From Lithodes maja (taxonomy: Eukaryota > Arthropoda > Malacostraca > Decapoda > Lithodidae), in contig JBAKBP010004443.1 of assembly GCA_037953745.1 (NCBI GenBank), positions 62,001 through 126,000 on the forward strand: 64,000 nt of DNA, in the 5' to 3' direction. Shown here piece by piece: positions 62,856 to 64,000 of this stretch. The first letter of the stretch is position 1, and every line of letters begins with the position of its first letter. Made by a program: the position numbers and the translations under genes. The notes beneath the pieces were generated by a model, which made no database searches, was not told the origin of the DNA, and was given only the letters and a program-made list of their open reading frames with translations.

Positions 62856-64000
62856 TTTACCTAATTGTATTTACCTAATTGTAGTTTACAGGAGTTGAGC
62901 TAAGCTCGTGTTGTCCCGTCTCTCAGTCTACTTTTTATCCAATTTTTTCTTGAAAATATGGATGTTCCTTGCCCCTACCACCTCCTCCTCCAGCCCATTC
63001 CATTTGTCAATACATCTATAGGGGAAGCTAAACTTCCTGATATCGTTCTTGCAGGTAGGTCTTTTTACTTTGTAGCTGTGGCCTCTAGTTATTCCTGTAT
63101 CCATAATTAATATATCCTCCCTATCCAGCCTCTCCAGCCCCCGGGCACATTTGTACATCATTATCATGTCTCCCCTCTCTCTCCTCTCTTTTAGACTCGG
63201 TAGATTTAATTTGTCTAGCCTCCCTTCATATGGCAGTTCTCTGAGACTTGGAACCAATCTAGTGACTGCTCTCTGGATTCTTTCTAACTTGTGAATATGC
63301 TTCTTTAGATGCGGGGACCACACCACTGCTGCATACTCCAATCTTGGTCTAATCATACTCTTCATAATTTTCGCTACCATGGTCTCATCCAAGTAGTTCA
63401 GAGCAACTTTCATATTCCCGGCCATTGCATACATTCCGCTAAAGAGCTTGTTAATATGTTTCTCTGGCGACAAATTATCTTGTATAATCAACCCTAAATC
63501 TTTTTCTTTTTCGGCCTTGCTAATTATATTATCTCCCATCCTGTACTCCCAATTTGGTCTATTCACACTTCTTCCCATATTTAACACATGGCATTTACTT
63601 ATATTAAATTTCATTTTCCACTTGGTGCTCCATTCGTATATTTTATCTAAATCCCCTTGCAGCTCCTCACAACTACTTTTATTTGTTATTTGTCTCATAA
63701 TTTTTACGTCATCTGCAAACATTGACATGTAAGAGTTTATGCCTATCGGCAGGTCATTCACGTACATAAGGAACATGAGAGGTGCCAACACAGATCCCTG
63801 CGGCACACCACTCTCAACTTTCCGCCACGATGAGTAAGTTCCTCTAATGTTGGTCCTCATTTCCCTATCCGTTAAATAACTCTCCATCCATTTCAGCAAA
63901 CTCCCCCTGACACATCCTAGCATCTCAAGCTTAGATAACAATCTCTTATGTGGTACCTTATCGAATGCTTTGGAAAGGTCTAAGTAGACGCAGTCCACCC
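62856..64000 (-). mobile_element. LINE-D (CR1-like) running off the window
   Basis: Minus strand. The 3' end has two copies of ATTTACCTAATTGT (plus-strand sense) and is inserted in the DIRS fragment. The same family ends at 43853. Confidence 0.9.
62928..63998 (-). CDS. LINE-D reverse transcriptase, C-terminal 356 residues
   Basis: Open from the window edge to the stop at 62928-62930. Blocks: VYLDLSKAFDKVPHKRLLSK, VESGVPQGSVLAPLMFLMYV, YMSMFADDVKIMRQI (the usual Y of YADD is F), WKMKFNISKCHVLNMG, KEKDLGLIIQDNLSPEKHI, RPRLEYAAVVWSPHLKKHI, LKERRERGDMIMMYKC, and the end HIFKKKLDKK. No frame lesion is seen in this part, so the copy may be fairly young. Its endonuclease half would lie beyond the window. 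Confidence 0.88.
   Translation of the reverse strand: MDCVYLDLSKAFDKVPHKRLLSKLEMLGCVRGSLLKWMESYLTDREMRTNIRGTYSSWRKVESGVPQGSVLAPLMFLMYVNDLPIGINSYMSMFADDVKIMRQITNKSSCEELQGDLDKIYEWSTKWKMKFNISKCHVLNMGRSVNRPNWEYRMGDNIISKAEKEKDLGLIIQDNLSPEKHINKLFSGMYAMAGNMKVALNYLDETMVAKIMKSMIRPRLEYAAVVWSPHLKKHIHKLERIQRAVTRLVPSLRELPYEGRLDKLNLPSLKERRERGDMIMMYKCARGLERLDREDILIMDTGITRGHSYKVKRPTCKNDIRKFSFPYRCIDKWNGLEEEVVGARNIHIFKKKLDKK

Overview
This window is animal genomic DNA, most likely from a decapod crustacean (crayfish- or lobster-like). The main reasons are a Dscam-type receptor gene with spliced exons, a C2H2 zinc-finger gene, and a repeat load of DIRS elements, several LINE families, piggyBac-like TTAA elements and a tRNA-derived SINE. 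Species cannot be fixed from the sequence alone. Roughly nine tenths of the window is mobile-element DNA, much of it nested.

Layout. 1-1126 is the 3' part of a LINE ('LINE-A') ending in poly-A about 60 bp before a Dscam exon. 1186-2929 holds three phase-compatible Dscam exons (two fibronectin III exons, then a transmembrane exon). 2930-5758 is probably the following intron and is full of MITEs, including nested TTAA elements. 5759-16992 is a long-LTR Ty3/gypsy element whose pol order is protease-integrase-RT-RNase H (Gmr1-type). Its gag is split by a piggyBac derivative (8787-10795). 17259-20664 is a second LINE-A copy split by a pogo/Tigger-like MITE. 20690-21420 is a minisatellite. 21639-25933 is a larger piggyBac element with a frameshifted transposase. 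26061-30480 is a two-ORF LINE ('LINE-B', minus strand). 30509-34073 is a truncated DIRS element cut by a third LINE-A copy (34074-35278). 35279-43489 is a structurally near-complete, very GC-rich DIRS element with inverted terminal repeats and an internal complementary region. A CR1-like LINE piece follows, then other repeats. 45218-46519 (minus) is an intact eight-finger zinc-finger gene. 46520-49885 is mostly decayed repeat. 49886-52719 holds three copies of one small TIR element around a broken LINE. 52720-59700 is a second LINE-B copy carrying two RTE-like insertions, one flanked by a 284-bp direct duplication. 59905-61768 is an I-like LINE 3' part with RNase H. 61769-62855 repeats the left end of the DIRS element, and 62856-64000 is a CR1-like LINE running off the window.

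How the parts relate. The only host genes I can support are Dscam (1186-2929, partial) and the zinc-finger gene. The rest is a record of successive insertions. Removing one TTAA copy plus the inserted DNA leaves a single open gypsy gag-pol frame, and the LTRs are nearly identical, so that element was young when piggyBac hit it. The two piggyBac elements are relatives: the large one carries the catalytic domain (broken by two lesions), while the small one keeps an open frame joining the acidic/AT-hook-like N-terminus to the cysteine-rich C-terminus with the catalytic core missing.

No wholly new system is evident. The best items for follow-up are the Gmr1-type gypsy in an apparent crustacean, the catalytic-core-deleted piggyBac ORF, the complete DIRS terminal architecture, and the 284-bp duplication flanking an RTE-like insertion.
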